DNA of 64,000 bases from Polaromonas sp. SP1 (GCF_003711205.1 NZ_CP031013.1:3576501-3640500), one strand, 5' to 3'; counted from the stretch's first letter, positions 46,184 to 58,471 are shown. Numbers and translations are program-made. The notes: generated by a model not told the origin, from the sequence alone.

Positions 46184-49100
46184 TCAGGCGGCTTCGGCAA
46201 AACCGATGGCGGCTTCCATGTCCACCGCCACGATGCGTGACACGCCCTGCTCCTGCATGGTCACGCCGATCAACTGCTCGGCCATTTCCATGGCAATCTT
46301 GTTGTGGCTGATGAAGAGGAACTGCGTTTCCTTGCTCATGGAGCGCACCAGCTTGGCATAACGCTCGGTGTTGGCGTCGTCCAGCGGCGCGTCGACCTCA
46401 TCGAGCAAGCAGAACGGCGCGGGGTTGAGCTGGAAGATGGCAAACACCAGTGCGATGGCCGTGAGCGCTTTTTCACCGCCTGAGAGCAGGTGGATGGTCT
46501 GGTTCTTTTTGCCGGGCGGCTGGGCGATCACCTGCACGCCGGCGTCGAGGATTTCCTCGCCCGTCATCATCAGCTTGGCGTTACCGCCACCGAAGAGCTC
46601 GGGGAACATACGACCGAAATGGCCGTTGACGGTGTCAAAGGTGCTCGAGAGCAAATCACGCGTTTCGATGTCGATCTTCTTGATCGCGTCTTCCAGCGTG
46701 GTCATGGCTTCGTTCAGGTCTGCGGACTGCGCGTCGAGGAACTGCTTGCGCTCGCGCGCGGTGCTCAGCTCGTCCAGCGCGGCCAGGTTGACGGCGCCCA
46801 GCGACTGGATTTCGCGGTTGATGCGGTCGATTTCGCCTTGCAGGCCGGTCAGGCGCACATTGCCGGACTGGATGGATTCCTCCACCGCGGCGAGGTCGGC
46901 CTGCGCGTCAGCGAGCAACTGCGCGTATTGCTCAAAGCCCAGGCGCGCGGCCTGTTCCTTCAGCTGGAACTCGGTGATGCGCTGGCGCAGCGGGTCCAGC
47001 TCGCGCTCGAGCTGCAGCCGGCGCTCATCGCTGGCGCGCAGCTTGTTGGTCAAGTCGTCGTACTGGCTGCGTTTGGCGCCCAGGTCGGCTTCGCGTTCCA
47101 GCTTGACGCTCAGCGCGCTTTGCAGGCCGGCCTGCGCGGCGGCGTCGGTCAGGCGTGTGAGTTCTTCGCGGGCCTGGGCTTCTTCGGCGGCGATGGAGCC
47201 GGCCTGCTGGGCGGCGATGTCGATGGAGCGCGCCAGTTCGTCACGGCGTGAGGCCAGGCTGCGCAGCGCAAACGCGGCTTCCTGCGCCTGGCGTTCGAGT
47301 GTGCGTTGCTGCTCACGTGATTCGCCGAGTTTGCGTTCGGTTTCGATCACGCGGTCGTCCAGCTGTGCATGGCGCTCCTGGCTGTCGGCCAGTTGCATGT
47401 CGAGCTCTTCAAAGCGGCCTTCAGCGGTGACCTTGCGCTCTTGCAGTTCGCCGAGCTGTGCTTCGATTTCAGCCATGTCGGCCTGGATCTGCTCGCTACG
47501 GGCGCGCGTTTGTTCCGCCAGCTGCGTCAGGCGCAGCACTTCGACCTGCAGCTCATGGGTGCGGCTTTGGCCTTCGGCGGTTTCACGGCGGGCCGTGGCC
47601 AGGCGCTGGGCGGCGTCGGCATAAGCGGCTTCTGCGCGGATCAACGCGGAGCGGGCCTCTTCGCTGATCAGGGCCTGGGCCTTGAGCTGTTTGTCGAGGT
47701 TTTCAATCTCTTGCGCGCGGGCCAGCAAGCCGGCCTGCTCGGAATCCTGGGCGTAAAAGCTCACGCTGTGGTGCGTGACGGCGTGGCCGCTTTGCACATA
47801 AATCACCTCACCGGCCTGCAGCTTGTCACGCGCGGCCAGGGCATCGTCCAGGCCCTGGGCTGTGTAGCAGCCTTGCAGCCAGTCTCCGAGCAACGCGGAT
47901 TGGCCGGCGTCGTTCAGGCGCAGCAGCTCGGTCAGCGGCTTGAGGCTGATCGCGGCATTGGCGCGTGCGGGCGCGGCGGCGCTGGGCGGTGAGTAAAACG
48001 AGAGCTTGGCGGGCGGTGTGTCGCGGCCGTCGGTGCCGGCAAAGCCGCGCACCATGTCGAGCCGGCTGACTTCCAGCGCGCCCAGGCGTTCACGCAGCGC
48101 GGCTTCCAGGGCATTTTCCCAACCTTGTTCGATGTGGATGCGGCTCCACAGGCCTTGCAGACCATCGAGGCCGTGCTTGGCCAGCCAGGGCTTGAGCTTG
48201 CCGTCGGTCTTGACCTTTTCCTGCAGGGCCTTGAGCGCTTCCATGCGCGCCGACAGGTCGGCCCGCTTGGCGGATTCGGTGTTGACGGTGTGCTGCAGCG
48301 TACGGCGCTCTTCGTCGAGCTGGGGCACGCTGTCGGTCAGCTCGTGCAGGCGGGCTTCGGCTTCGGCCTGGGCTTCCTGCGCGGCGGTGAACTGCGTGTT
48401 CAGGTTGGCCAGGCGGGCTTCGTCGGGGGCGTTGAGGGCGTTGCGGTCGGCGGTGAGCTTTTCCAGGCGCAGACCCAGGCTGCGCGACTGCTCTTCGATG
48501 TTGCGCTGGTCGGCGGCCAGCACCTGGATTTGCTGCTGCACCTGGGCGACGCTGGCGCGTTGCTCGTTGGCTTTGGCCTGGGCCTGGCGCAGGGCGTCTT
48601 CCAGCGCGGGCAACTGCGTCTGGTGCTCTTCGGTCTGCGCGGCCAGCAGCTCGGCTTTTTCTTCGGCTTCAATGGCTTGCGCGGCCAGGTTTTCCGTCTC
48701 GACGGCGGCGTCTTCCTTGCGCGTGGCCCACTGGGCGGTTTGTTCTTTCAGCTGGGCCAGGCGTTGCTCGACGCGCTGGCGGCCGTCGACGACGAAGCGG
48801 ATTTCAGCTTCCAGCCGGCCGACTTCGGCGCTGGCCTCGTACAGCTTGCCCTGGGCCTGGTTGACCTGGTCGCCGGCGGAGTAATGCGCCTGGCGGATGG
48901 TTTCCAGGTCGGCCTCGATGTGGCGCAAGTCGGCCACGCGGCTTTCCAGGTCGTTCACGGCTTTTTCGGCGTCGGCCTTGACCTTGGACTGGTCGGCTTC
49001 GCTTTCGGCGCGTTTGAGGAACCACAACTGGTGCTGCTTCAGGCTCGCGTCGGCGTGCAAGGTGTTGTAGCGCATGGCCACCTCGGCCTGCTTTTCGAGC

Positions 49101-49720
49101 CGGTCCAGGTTGGCGTTGAGCTCGCGCAGGATGTCTTCGACGCGGGTCAGGTTTTCGCGGGTGTCCGACAGTCGGTTGGCGGTCTCGCGGCGGCGTTCTT
49201 TATATTTGGAAACACCGGCTGCCTCTTCGAGGAAAAGTCGCAGCTCCTCGGGCTTGGACTCGATGATGCGGCTGATGGTGCCCTGGCCGATGATGGCGTA
49301 GGCGCGCGGGCCCAGGCCGGTGCCCAGGAACACGTCCTGCACGTCGCGGCGGCGCACCGGCTGGTTGTTGATGTAGTAGCTGGAGGTGCCGTCGCGCGTC
49401 AGCACGCGCTTGACGGCGATCTCGACAAACTGGCCCCACTGGCCGCCGGCGCGGTGGTCGGCGTTGTCGAACACCAACTCGACGCTGGAGCGGCTGGCGG
49501 GTTTGCGCGTCGTGGTGCCGTTGAAGATGACGTCCTGCATGGACTCGCCGCGCAGCTCGGAGGCCTTGCTTTCACCCAGCACCCAGCGTACCGCGTCCAT
49601 GATGTTGGACTTGCCGCAACCGTTGGGGCCCACCACACCGACCAGTTGGCCCGGCAGTACAAAATTGGTGGGCTCTGCAAATGACTTGAAACCAGATAGC
49701 TTGATCGAATTGAGACGCAC
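46184..49720 (-). CDS. smc: Chromosome partition protein Smc
   Basis: An 1178-residue SMC ATPase. Walker A is GPNGCGKSNIMDAVRW (about residues 31-46), then a long coiled coil rich in Glu, Gln, Ala and Arg interrupted near the middle by the hinge (GRDTPPAKLSFYSPPS and LLRLNDAGQSALLGDWLQG, about 540-640), and at the end the ABC signature LSGGEKALTAIALVFAI with Walker B FCLLDEVDAPLDDANTERY. It condenses and segregates the chromosome with ScpA/ScpB, whose genes are not in the window. The first codon is GTG (49718-49720) with GGGACA upstream. Confidence 0.96.
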   Translation of the reverse strand: MRLNSIKLSGFKSFAEPTNFVLPGQLVGVVGPNGCGKSNIMDAVRWVLGESKASELRGESMQDVIFNGTTTRKPASRSSVELVFDNADHRAGGQWGQFVEIAVKRVLTRDGTSSYYINNQPVRRRDVQDVFLGTGLGPRAYAIIGQGTISRIIESKPEELRLFLEEAAGVSKYKERRRETANRLSDTRENLTRVEDILRELNANLDRLEKQAEVAMRYNTLHADASLKQHQLWFLKRAESEADQSKVKADAEKAVNDLESRVADLRHIEADLETIRQAHYSAGDQVNQAQGKLYEASAEVGRLEAEIRFVVDGRQRVEQRLAQLKEQTAQWATRKEDAAVETENLAAQAIEAEEKAELLAAQTEEHQTQLPALEDALRQAQAKANEQRASVAQVQQQIQVLAADQRNIEEQSRSLGLRLEKLTADRNALNAPDEARLANLNTQFTAAQEAQAEAEARLHELTDSVPQLDEERRTLQHTVNTESAKRADLSARMEALKALQEKVKTDGKLKPWLAKHGLDGLQGLWSRIHIEQGWENALEAALRERLGALEVSRLDMVRGFAGTDGRDTPPAKLSFYSPPSAAAPARANAAISLKPLTELLRLNDAGQSALLGDWLQGCYTAQGLDDALAARDKLQAGEVIYVQSGHAVTHHSVSFYAQDSEQAGLLARAQEIENLDKQLKAQALISEEARSALIRAEAAYADAAQRLATARRETAEGQSRTHELQVEVLRLTQLAEQTRARSEQIQADMAEIEAQLGELQERKVTAEGRFEELDMQLADSQERHAQLDDRVIETERKLGESREQQRTLERQAQEAAFALRSLASRRDELARSIDIAAQQAGSIAAEEAQAREELTRLTDAAAQAGLQSALSVKLEREADLGAKRSQYDDLTNKLRASDERRLQLERELDPLRQRITEFQLKEQAARLGFEQYAQLLADAQADLAAVEESIQSGNVRLTGLQGEIDRINREIQSLGAVNLAALDELSTARERKQFLDAQSADLNEAMTTLEDAIKKIDIETRDLLSSTFDTVNGHFGRMFPELFGGGNAKLMMTGEEILDAGVQVIAQPPGKKNQTIHLLSGGEKALTAIALVFAIFQLNPAPFCLLDEVDAPLDDANTERYAKLVRSMSKETQFLFISHNKIAMEMAEQLIGVTMQEQGVSRIVAVDMEAAIGFAEAA

Positions 49721-49988
49721 GGCTGTCCCTGTTTTTGTGAAGCTGAGGCTAGCCTTAAGCTAACTCGTTGTTTTTTATAGCGTTTTACAACAAACGCTGG
49801 CATATCGGGTGCTGCTTTCGGCAAGCGGCACGGTCCGTCATGTTACCCGAGCAGGACGCAGTTTTTGCCGGGAAAAAGGCCCTTGACGGAGCCAGCGTGA
49901 AACACTTTGCTTCGCACGGCAAAGGCCCCCGGTTTCGGGTCCCGGGCGCCGCTCTGGCCCGGGCCGGCCAGACATCCGGAAAATTCAA

Positions 49989-50050
49989 GCGAAATCGGCC
50001 TCCAGCCCATATCCCACCTGGGCAAGTTGCTATGAATTTGATAGTAATCA
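49989..50050 (-). repeat. Interspersed palindromic repeat, copy H
   Basis: Read on the minus strand: ACTATCAAATTCATAG, then CTTGCCCAGGTGGGATATG and GGGCTGGAGGCCGATTT. It is the main feature of the 399-bp region between divergent smc (start 49720) and dapC (start 50120). The rest of the region shows no gene; a -10-like GATAAT lies at 50108. Confidence 0.75.
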
Positions 50051-50107
50051 GGGCAAAACGCGGCAGGCGCCGCCGCTTGCCTGCCAGGGGCCGGCAAGGC
50101 AAGGCTG

Positions 50108-50113
50108 GATAAT
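50108..50113 (+). promoter_or_regulatory. Start-proximal -10 element of dapC
   Basis: GATAAT followed by CCGGGT and the ATG at 50120. No Shine-Dalgarno sequence and no clear -35 at 17 bp. Same arrangement as def, yciB and map. Confidence 0.5.
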
Positions 50114-50119
50114 CCGGGT

Positions 50120-51325
50120 ATGAATCCCCTGCTTTCACGCCTTCAGCCCTATCCTTTTGAGCGGCTGCGCCTGCTGCACGCCGACATCACCCCCAACCCG
50201 GCCTACAAACCCATCAGCCTGGGCATTGGCGAACCCCGCCACGCCACGCCGCAGCTCGTCAAAGACGCGCTGACGGCCAGCCTGAACGGCCTGGCCAGCT
50301 ACCCGGGCACCCTGGGCGAGCCCAAGTTGCGCCAGTCCATGGCCGACTGGATGGCCCGCCGCTATCAGTTGAAGCTGGACCCGGCCACCCAAATCCTGCC
50401 GGTCAACGGATCGCGCGAAGCGCTGTTTTCACTCGCACAAACCGTGCTGGACGCCAGCAAACCGGGCGCCACCGTGGTCTGCCCCAACCCGTTTTATCAA
50501 ATCTACGAAGGCGCGGCCCTGCTGGCCGGCGCCCAGACCTGGTATGCGCCCAGCGACCCGGCACGCAACTTCGGCATCGACTGGGCGGCTGTGCCGGCCG
50601 AGGTCTGGGCCAAAACCCAGCTGGTGTTTGTCTGCTCGCCCGGCAATCCCACCGGCTCGGTGATGTCGCTGCCCGAATGGAAGCTGCTGTTTGAACTCAG
50701 CGACCGCTACGGCTTTGTGATTGCCTCGGACGAGTGCTACAGCGAGATCTACTTCCGCGACGAAGCGCCGCTGGGCGGCCTGCAAGCGGCCTCGCAGCTG
50801 GGCCGGCATGACTTCAAGAACCTGATCTCGCTCACCAGCCTGTCCAAACGCAGCAATGTGCCCGGCCTGCGCAGCGGTTTTGTAGCGGGCGACGCTGCGC
50901 TGATCAAGCCGTTTTTGCTCTACCGCACCTACCACGGCAGCGCGATGAGCCCTATCGTGCAGGCGGCCAGCATCGCGGCCTGGAATGATGAGCAGCACGT
51001 GGTCGACAACCGCGCCATGTACCGCGAGAAATTCGCCAAAGTCACGCCCATGCTCTCGGCCGTGATGGACGTCGCCCTGCCCGACGCGGGCTTTTACCTG
51101 TGGGCGGCAATTCCCGAAGCCTTCAAGGGCTCGGACCCCGCGTTCTCGCGCGAGCTGCTCGCTCTTTACAATGTCGTGGTGTTGCCGGGCAGTTACCTGG
51201 CACGCGATGCGCAGGGGCACAACCCCGGCGCCGGCAGAATCCGCATGGCACTGGTGGCAGAAACCGCCGAATGCGTAGAGGCGGCAGAGCGCATCGTCCA
51301 GTTCATCCAATCCAAAGTTCACTGA
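50120..51325 (+). CDS. dapC: Succinyldiaminopimelate transaminase
   Basis: A 401-residue class I/II PLP aminotransferase. Substrate-binding [38 protein letters not shown], Asp/Tyr of the cofactor site in [14 protein letters not shown], and the Schiff-base Lys243 in [17 protein letters not shown] are visible. In the dap cluster it converts N-succinyl-2-amino-6-ketopimelate to N-succinyl-LL-diaminopimelate for lysine and cell-wall synthesis. Without the context it would be an aspartate/tyrosine-type aminotransferase only; dapD and dapE nearby make the assignment strong. dapD starts 13 bp after it. Confidence 0.9.
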   Translation: MNPLLSRLQPYPFERLRLLHADITPNPAYKPISLGIGEPRHATPQLVKDALTASLNGLASYPGTLGEPKLRQSMADWMARRYQLKLDPATQILPVNGSREALFSLAQTVLDASKPGATVVCPNPFYQIYEGAALLAGAQTWYAPSDPARNFGIDWAAVPAEVWAKTQLVFVCSPGNPTGSVMSLPEWKLLFELSDRYGFVIASDECYSEIYFRDEAPLGGLQAASQLGRHDFKNLISLTSLSKRSNVPGLRSGFVAGDAALIKPFLLYRTYHGSAMSPIVQAASIAAWNDEQHVVDNRAMYREKFAKVTPMLSAVMDVALPDAGFYLWAAIPEAFKGSDPAFSRELLALYNVVVLPGSYLARDAQGHNPGAGRIRMALVAETAECVEAAERIVQFIQSKVH

Positions 51326-51338
51326 AAAAACCATTCTC

Positions 51339-52175
51339 ATGACTCAAGCCAACCTGCAAGCGCTCCAGCAAACCATTGACGCCGCCTGGGAAGACCGCGC
51401 CAACCTGTCGCCCAAATCGGCGCCCAAGGACATCCTGGAGGCCGTGGAGCAAACGATCTCCCAGCTGAACAACGGCTCGCTGCGCGTGGCCACCCGCGAA
51501 AGCGTCGGCGTGTGGACGACGCACCAGTGGATCAAGAAAGCCGTGCTGCTGAGCTTTCGCCTGCAGGACAACGAACTCATGCGTGCCGGCGACCTGGGCT
51601 TTTTCGACAAGGTCAAAACCAAGTTTGCACACCTGAGCGAAAGCGAAATGCGCGCCACCGGCGTGCGCGTGGTGCCGCCCGCCGTGGCGCGCCGCGGCAG
51701 CTTTATCGCCAAGGGCGCGATCCTGATGCCCAGCTACGTCAACATCGGCGCCTGGGTCGGTGAAGGCACCATGGTCGACACCTGGGCCACCGTGGGCAGC
51801 TGCGCGCAGGTCGGCAACAACGTGCACCTTTCCGGCGGCGTCGGCCTGGGCGGCGTGCTCGAGCCTTTGCAGGCCAACCCCACCATCATTGAAGACAACT
51901 GCTTTATCGGCGCGCGCTCCGAAGTGGTCGAAGGCGTGATCGTCGAAGAGAACTCGGTGATCTCGATGGGCGTTTACATCGGCCAGAGCACGCCGATTTA
52001 CGACCGCGAAGCGGACACCGTCACCTATGGCCGCATTCCCGCAGGCTCCGTGGTCGTGTCGGGCAACCTGCCCAAGGCCGGCGGCAAGTACAGCATGTAC
52101 TGCGCGGTGATCGTGAAGCGCGTGGATGCAAAAACGCGCTCCACCACCAGCCTGAACGACCTGCTGCGCGACTAG
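51339..52175 (+). CDS. dapD: Tetrahydrodipicolinate N-succinyltransferase
   Basis: A 278-residue enzyme (E. coli 274) that succinylates tetrahydrodipicolinate. After the N-terminal helices, a left-handed beta-helix of hexapeptide repeats is seen: [34 protein letters not shown], then [48 protein letters not shown]. Catalytic-loop [11 protein letters not shown] is present. A GC-rich repeat follows immediately, filling most of the gap to pilU. Confidence 0.96.
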   Translation: MTQANLQALQQTIDAAWEDRANLSPKSAPKDILEAVEQTISQLNNGSLRVATRESVGVWTTHQWIKKAVLLSFRLQDNELMRAGDLGFFDKVKTKFAHLSESEMRATGVRVVPPAVARRGSFIAKGAILMPSYVNIGAWVGEGTMVDTWATVGSCAQVGNNVHLSGGVGLGGVLEPLQANPTIIEDNCFIGARSEVVEGVIVEENSVISMGVYIGQSTPIYDREADTVTYGRIPAGSVVVSGNLPKAGGKYSMYCAVIVKRVDAKTRSTTSLNDLLRD

Positions 52176-52179
52176 ACAT

Positions 52180-52266
52180 GGCCCCCACGCTTCTCGCTTC
52201 GCGTAGCACGCTGCCCCCCGAGGGGGCCGCTGCGCCTGCGGCCCGGCAAAGCCGGTTCCGCGGCCC
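52180..52266 (+). repeat. GC-rich interspersed repeat, copy 2
   Basis: GGCCCCCACGC, then GCTGCCCCCCGAGGGGGCCGC, CGCCTGCGGCC, CGGCAAAGCCGG and a terminal CCGCGGCC, right after the dapD stop. Matches the element at 2203 block by block. CCCCCCGAGGGGG and CCGGCAAAGCCGG-type inverted segments can form hairpins. Confidence 0.7.
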
Positions 52267-52332
52267 CTGCTGGCGAGAAACCGTAAGCCGAGTGGCCGGC
52301 GTTGTATTTCATTTCAATCAAGAGGGCGGACT

Positions 52333-53478
52333 ATGAGCACGATGGAAAGAATCCTTCGTTTGATGGCGGACAAAAAAGCGTCGGACGTTTACCTGTCTGC
52401 GCACTCTCCCGCCCTGATCAAGATCAACGGCCAGGCGATTCCCATCAATGCGCAAATCCTGCCGCCGGACGCGCCGCGCAACCTGCTGGCCGAAGTGCTG
52501 CCGCCCGAGCGCATCGAGGAACTCGAGGAAATGGGCGAGCTCAACATGGCCCTGCCCATCGCCGGGCTGGGCAACTTCCGGATCAGCGGCTTCCGCCAGC
52601 GCAGCACCTACGCCGCGGTGATCCGTTTCATCCCGAACGAGATCCCGCCGCTGCAAAGCCTGAACGTGCCAGCCATCCTGGCCGACCTGATCATGGAAAA
52701 GCGCGGTTTGCTGCTGATGGTGGGCTCCACCGGCGCCGGCAAGAGCACCACGCTGGCCGCGATGATGGACCACCGCAACGAAAACACCCTGGGCCACATC
52801 CTCACGATTGAAGACCCGGTGGAGTTTTTGTTCACCAACAAGAAGTCGGTGGTCAACCAGCGCGAAGTCGGCAGCGACACGCAATCGCTGCAGGTGGCGC
52901 TGAAAAACGCGCTGCGCCAGGCGCCCGACGTGATCCTGATCGGTGAAATCCGCGACCGCGAAACCATGTCGGCCGCCATTGCCTACGCGCAGTCGGGCCA
53001 CCTGTGCCTGGCCACCATGCACGCCAACAACAGCTACCAGGCGCTGAACCGTATCCTGAGCTTTTACCCGGTGGAAGTGCGCAGCACCATGCTGGGCGAC
53101 CTGGGCGCAGCCCTCAAGGCCATCGTGTCGCAGCGCCTGCTGCGCACCCAGGACGGCGGCCGCACGCCGGCCGTCGAGGTCATGCTCAACACCAAGCTGA
53201 TTTCAGAGCTGATTGAAAAAGGCGACTTCTCAGGCGTCAAAGAGGCGATGGAAAAATCGATGGCCGAAGGCTCGCAGACCTTTGAGCAAGACATCGCCAA
53301 GCTGATTGTCGAAGGCATCGTCACGCGCAAGGAAGGCATCCTGTACGCCGACTCGCCGACCAACCTGATGTGGCGCCTGGAAAACGACTTCGCCGTCAAG
53401 GCCAAGACGCTGGAGCCCGAGGACGACCCGGATGACGAACCGTCCTTTACCGAGATCACGCTGGACGTCAAGCATTAA
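52333..53478 (+). CDS. pilU: PilU-type type IV pilus retraction ATPase
   Basis: A 381-residue secretion ATPase of the PilT/PilU family. The Walker A box GSTGAGKSTT (Lys137), Asp box ILTIEDPVEF, Walker B LIGEIRDRETM and His box HLCLATMHANNSYQALNRI are all visible. The length and the acidic C-terminal tail (LEPEDDPDDEPSF) suit PilU (about 380) better than PilT (about 345). PilU assists PilT in pilus retraction. Most pilT/pilU pairs are adjacent; here the gene stands alone inside the dap cluster, between dapD and dapE. No other pilus gene is in the window. Confidence 0.85.
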   Translation: MSTMERILRLMADKKASDVYLSAHSPALIKINGQAIPINAQILPPDAPRNLLAEVLPPERIEELEEMGELNMALPIAGLGNFRISGFRQRSTYAAVIRFIPNEIPPLQSLNVPAILADLIMEKRGLLLMVGSTGAGKSTTLAAMMDHRNENTLGHILTIEDPVEFLFTNKKSVVNQREVGSDTQSLQVALKNALRQAPDVILIGEIRDRETMSAAIAYAQSGHLCLATMHANNSYQALNRILSFYPVEVRSTMLGDLGAALKAIVSQRLLRTQDGGRTPAVEVMLNTKLISELIEKGDFSGVKEAMEKSMAEGSQTFEQDIAKLIVEGIVTRKEGILYADSPTNLMWRLENDFAVKAKTLEPEDDPDDEPSFTEITLDVKH

Positions 53479-53512
53479 AAACACGGCCGCGCTCGTTTTC
53501 GGGCCGACTTGA

Positions 53513-55662
<2,150 letters not shown>

Positions 55663-55770
55663 AGGCCTGAGCAGACGCTCAGCCCCCGGCCAGGTGACTG
55701 GCGCGACGCTTGCACGGCAGGCGTATGCCCCGCCCCGCCGCCCGACTACTTTTCCTGAAGCTGCTATTAA

Positions 55771-57780
55771 ATGATTACCCTTAAAAACGTCGTGCTGCGC
55801 CGCGGCGCCAAAGTGATTCTGGACGGCGCGTCCGTCACCCTCAACCCAGGCGAAAACGTCGGCCTGGTGGGGCGCAACGGCGCGGGCAAGTCCTCGCTGT
55901 TTGCGATGCTCAACGGCACCCTGCATGAGGACGGCGGCGAGTTTTCGATCCCCACGCAGTGGCGCATGGCGCAGGTCGCACAGGACATGCCGGAAACCGA
56001 GCAAAGCGCCACCGACTACGTGATCGAAGGCGACGTGGTGCTGATGGCCGCGCAAGCCGAGGTGACGGCCGCCGAGGCAAGCGGCGACGGCGACCGCATG
56101 GCACATGCCTACATGGAGCTGTACGACTCCGGCGCGCATGACTCGCAGGCGCGCGCGCAGGCGCTGATCCTGGGCCTGGGCTTCAAGGTCAGCGAACTCG
56201 ACAACCCGGTCAACAGCTTCTCCGGCGGCTGGCGCATGCGCCTGCAGCTGGCGCGCGCGCTGATGTGCCCGTCTGACCTGCTGCTGCTGGACGAACCTAC
56301 CAATCACTTGGACCTGGACGCGCTGGTCTGGCTGGAAGCCTGGCTGAAAAAATACCAGGGCACCATGCTGGTGATCAGCCATGACCGCGAGTTCCTCGAC
56401 GCCGTGACCGACGTGACGGTGCACATCGAAAGCGCCAAATTGACCCGCTACGGCGGCAACTACAGCAAGTTCGAAGACCTGCGCGCCGAGCAGATGGCGC
56501 TGCAACAAACCGCGTTTTCCAAGCAGCAGGACAAAATTGCCCACCTGCAGAAGTTCATCGCGCGCTTCAAGGCCAAGGCCAGCAAGGCCAAACAGGCGCA
56601 AAGCCGTGTCAAGGCGCTGGACCGTATGGAGAAGATCGCGCCGCTGCTGGCCGAGGCCGACTTCACCTTCGAGTTCAAGGAGCCGGCCAACCTGCCCAAC
56701 CCGATGCTGTCGATGCAGAACGCCTTCTTCGGCTACCCGCCGCCCGAAGACGCACCGGCCGGCACACCGCCCACCGTCATCGTCCAAAACGTCAGCAAGT
56801 CGGTGCTGGCCGGGCAGCGCATCGGCATCCTGGGCGCCAACGGCCAGGGCAAGTCCACGCTGGTCAAGACTGTGGCGCGCGCACTCGCGCCCATTGAAGG
56901 CGAGATGATCGAGGGGAAGGGCCTGAACATCGGCTACTTTGCCCAGCAGGAGCTGGACGTGCTGCGCCCTGCCGACAATCCGCTGGAGCACATGATCCGC
57001 CTGGTCAAGGAGGTCACGGCCGCCGGCAAGATGGGCAACCAGCCCACACGCGAGCAGGACTTGCGCAGCTTTCTGGGCAATTTCAATTTCGGCGGCGACA
57101 TGGTCAAGCAGGCCGTCGGCAGCATGAGCGGCGGCGAAAAAGCGCGGCTGGTGCTGTGCATGATCGTCTGGCAGCGCCCCAACCTGCTGCTGCTCGATGA
57201 GCCGACCAATCACCTGGACCTGGCCACGCGTGAGGCGCTGTCAATGGCGCTCAACGAGTTTGAAGGCACCGTGATGCTGGTCAGCCACGACCGTGCCTTG
57301 CTGCGCGCCGTCTGCGATGAGTTCTGGATGGTGTCGCAAGGCGGCGTCGCACCTTTTGACGGCGACCTGGACGATTACCAGAAATACCTGCTCGACCACG
57401 CCAAGCGCCAGCGCGAGGAGGCGAAGAAAACGGGCGGCGCGGGACCGGCCGCTGCCAAGTCAGCGGCGCCGGCCGCAGCGCCTGAACAAAAGAAACCCGT
57501 GCCGCGCGAGACGCCCGAGCAACGCAAGCTCGACGCACAACGCCGCCAGCAGCAGGCCGAGGCGACCAAGCCGCTGCGCAAGGAAATCGAAAAGATCGAC
57601 CTGCGGATGAAAGCCCTCACCACCGAGCGCGACAGCCTGCAGGCGCTGTTGACGACTACCACCGCGCCGGCAGAGATCGCCCAGACCGGCAAGCGCCTCA
57701 AAGCCATCGAAAGCGAAATTGACATGCTGGAAGAGCGGTGGCTTGAGCTGACGGAACAGATCGAGACTGCTGCGGTGTAA
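55771..57780 (+). CDS. ABC-F family translation-associated ATPase (YheS-like)
   Basis: A 669-residue soluble protein with two ABC domains. Domain 1: Walker A GLVGRNGAGKSSLFAML, FSGGWRMRLQLARALM, LLLLDEPTNHLDLDALVWLE. Domain 2: GILGANGQGKSTLVKTV, MSGGEKARLVLCMIVWQRPNLLLLDEPTNHLDL. The linker KAKASKAKQAQSRVKALDRME and the pattern RRGAKVILDGASVTLNPGENVGLVGRNG are those of YheS rather than Uup or EttA. A charged C-terminal extension (about 545-669; Lys/Ala/Gln-rich coiled coil) follows. It has no membrane domain, so it acts on ribosomes rather than transporting. The start is ATG 55771; a CTATTAAATG context gives no strong Shine-Dalgarno. Confidence 0.88.
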   Translation: MITLKNVVLRRGAKVILDGASVTLNPGENVGLVGRNGAGKSSLFAMLNGTLHEDGGEFSIPTQWRMAQVAQDMPETEQSATDYVIEGDVVLMAAQAEVTAAEASGDGDRMAHAYMELYDSGAHDSQARAQALILGLGFKVSELDNPVNSFSGGWRMRLQLARALMCPSDLLLLDEPTNHLDLDALVWLEAWLKKYQGTMLVISHDREFLDAVTDVTVHIESAKLTRYGGNYSKFEDLRAEQMALQQTAFSKQQDKIAHLQKFIARFKAKASKAKQAQSRVKALDRMEKIAPLLAEADFTFEFKEPANLPNPMLSMQNAFFGYPPPEDAPAGTPPTVIVQNVSKSVLAGQRIGILGANGQGKSTLVKTVARALAPIEGEMIEGKGLNIGYFAQQELDVLRPADNPLEHMIRLVKEVTAAGKMGNQPTREQDLRSFLGNFNFGGDMVKQAVGSMSGGEKARLVLCMIVWQRPNLLLLDEPTNHLDLATREALSMALNEFEGTVMLVSHDRALLRAVCDEFWMVSQGGVAPFDGDLDDYQKYLLDHAKRQREEAKKTGGAGPAAAKSAAPAAAPEQKKPVPRETPEQRKLDAQRRQQQAEATKPLRKEIEKIDLRMKALTTERDSLQALLTTTTAPAEIAQTGKRLKAIESEIDMLEERWLELTEQIETAAV

Positions 57781-57847
57781 AGTGGAATAAGCCCTTCACC
57801 GGCCCCCCGGTTGCAAGAACAGGGCCGCCCTTGAAAGGATTGGACCC

Positions 57848-58351
57848 ATGCCTACTGCCCTGCAAATGGCGTCTGATGACGCCTCGCTCGCAGCCGCCGT
57901 CAAGCGCAGCCGCAAGCTGCTGAACAAGCGTGCCATGGTTGCCGCTGCGGCCAGCGCTGTGCCTGTTCCCGGCCTCGACTGGATGGTGGACGCGGCGATG
58001 CTCTCCAAACTCATTCCCGAGATCAACAAGGAATTTGGCCTCACGCCCCGGCAGCTTGACCAGCTTGAACCCAAAAAGCGTGACCAGGTCCAGAAAGCCG
58101 TCACCATGGTGGGCTCGGTGCTGATCGGGAAATTCATCAGCCGCGACCTGGTCATCAAGGCCGCCACCAGGATCGGCGTGCGGCTGACGACCAAGCAGGT
58201 CGCCAAATATGTGCCGCTGGCCGGCCAGATCGTCTCGGCCGCCGTGGGCTACGCCGCGATCCGCTACTTCGGGGAAGAGCACATGAAAGATTGCATACGC
58301 GTGGCCAGGCAGGCACAGCTTGATGTCCCCGCGCTGGGGTATTCGGCCTGA
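57848..58351 (+). CDS. Hypothetical protein with membrane-type Gly/Ala helices (DUF697-like)
   Basis: A 167-residue protein. Two amphipathic-to-hydrophobic stretches, KRAMVAAAASAVPVPGLDWMVDAAMLSKLIP (about 27-57) and LAGQIVSAAVGYAAIRYFG (about 118-136), with a charged middle (TPRQLDQLEPKKRDQVQKA). The AAAASAVPVPGLD pattern followed by a later VPLAGQIVSAAVGY pair resembles DUF697-type proteins, an assignment I hold loosely. AAGGATTGGACCCATG supports the start. It is convergent with the tRNA genes. Confidence 0.68.
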   Translation: MPTALQMASDDASLAAAVKRSRKLLNKRAMVAAAASAVPVPGLDWMVDAAMLSKLIPEINKEFGLTPRQLDQLEPKKRDQVQKAVTMVGSVLIGKFISRDLVIKAATRIGVRLTTKQVAKYVPLAGQIVSAAVGYAAIRYFGEEHMKDCIRVARQAQLDVPALGYSA

Positions 58352-58436
58352 GTCCATCGCAGCGCCGAATTCGAGATGCGGGGACAAAGATATCGCCCCC
58401 GGAAACCGCATCCAGAAAACGCGTCCACAAAGACAA

Positions 58437-58464
58437 AAGGACTTGGCCTTTCGGCCAAGTCCTT
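58437..58464 (-). terminator. Terminator of the tRNA-Lys pair
   Basis: A perfect 12-bp stem AAGGACTTGGCC / GGCCAAGTCCTT around a 4-nt loop, beginning 8 bp past the end of tRNA-Lys(CUU). On the minus strand the stem is followed by TTGTCTTTG, a modest U-rich tract. It also separates the convergent hypothetical gene. Confidence 0.85.
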
Positions 58465-58471
58465 GATGTAC

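Noticed and set aside
48125..49684. A 519-codon plus-strand frame opposite smc.
   Set aside because: Leu/Gly/Phe-rich low-complexity translation with no recognisable domain; smc on the other strand has all SMC motifs.
55755..55785. A GCTATTAAATGATTACC stretch at the start of the ABC-F gene, considered as a further repeat copy.
   Set aside because: Only the ATTTAATAGC half-arm resembles the repeat when reversed; there is no core, so it may be chance.
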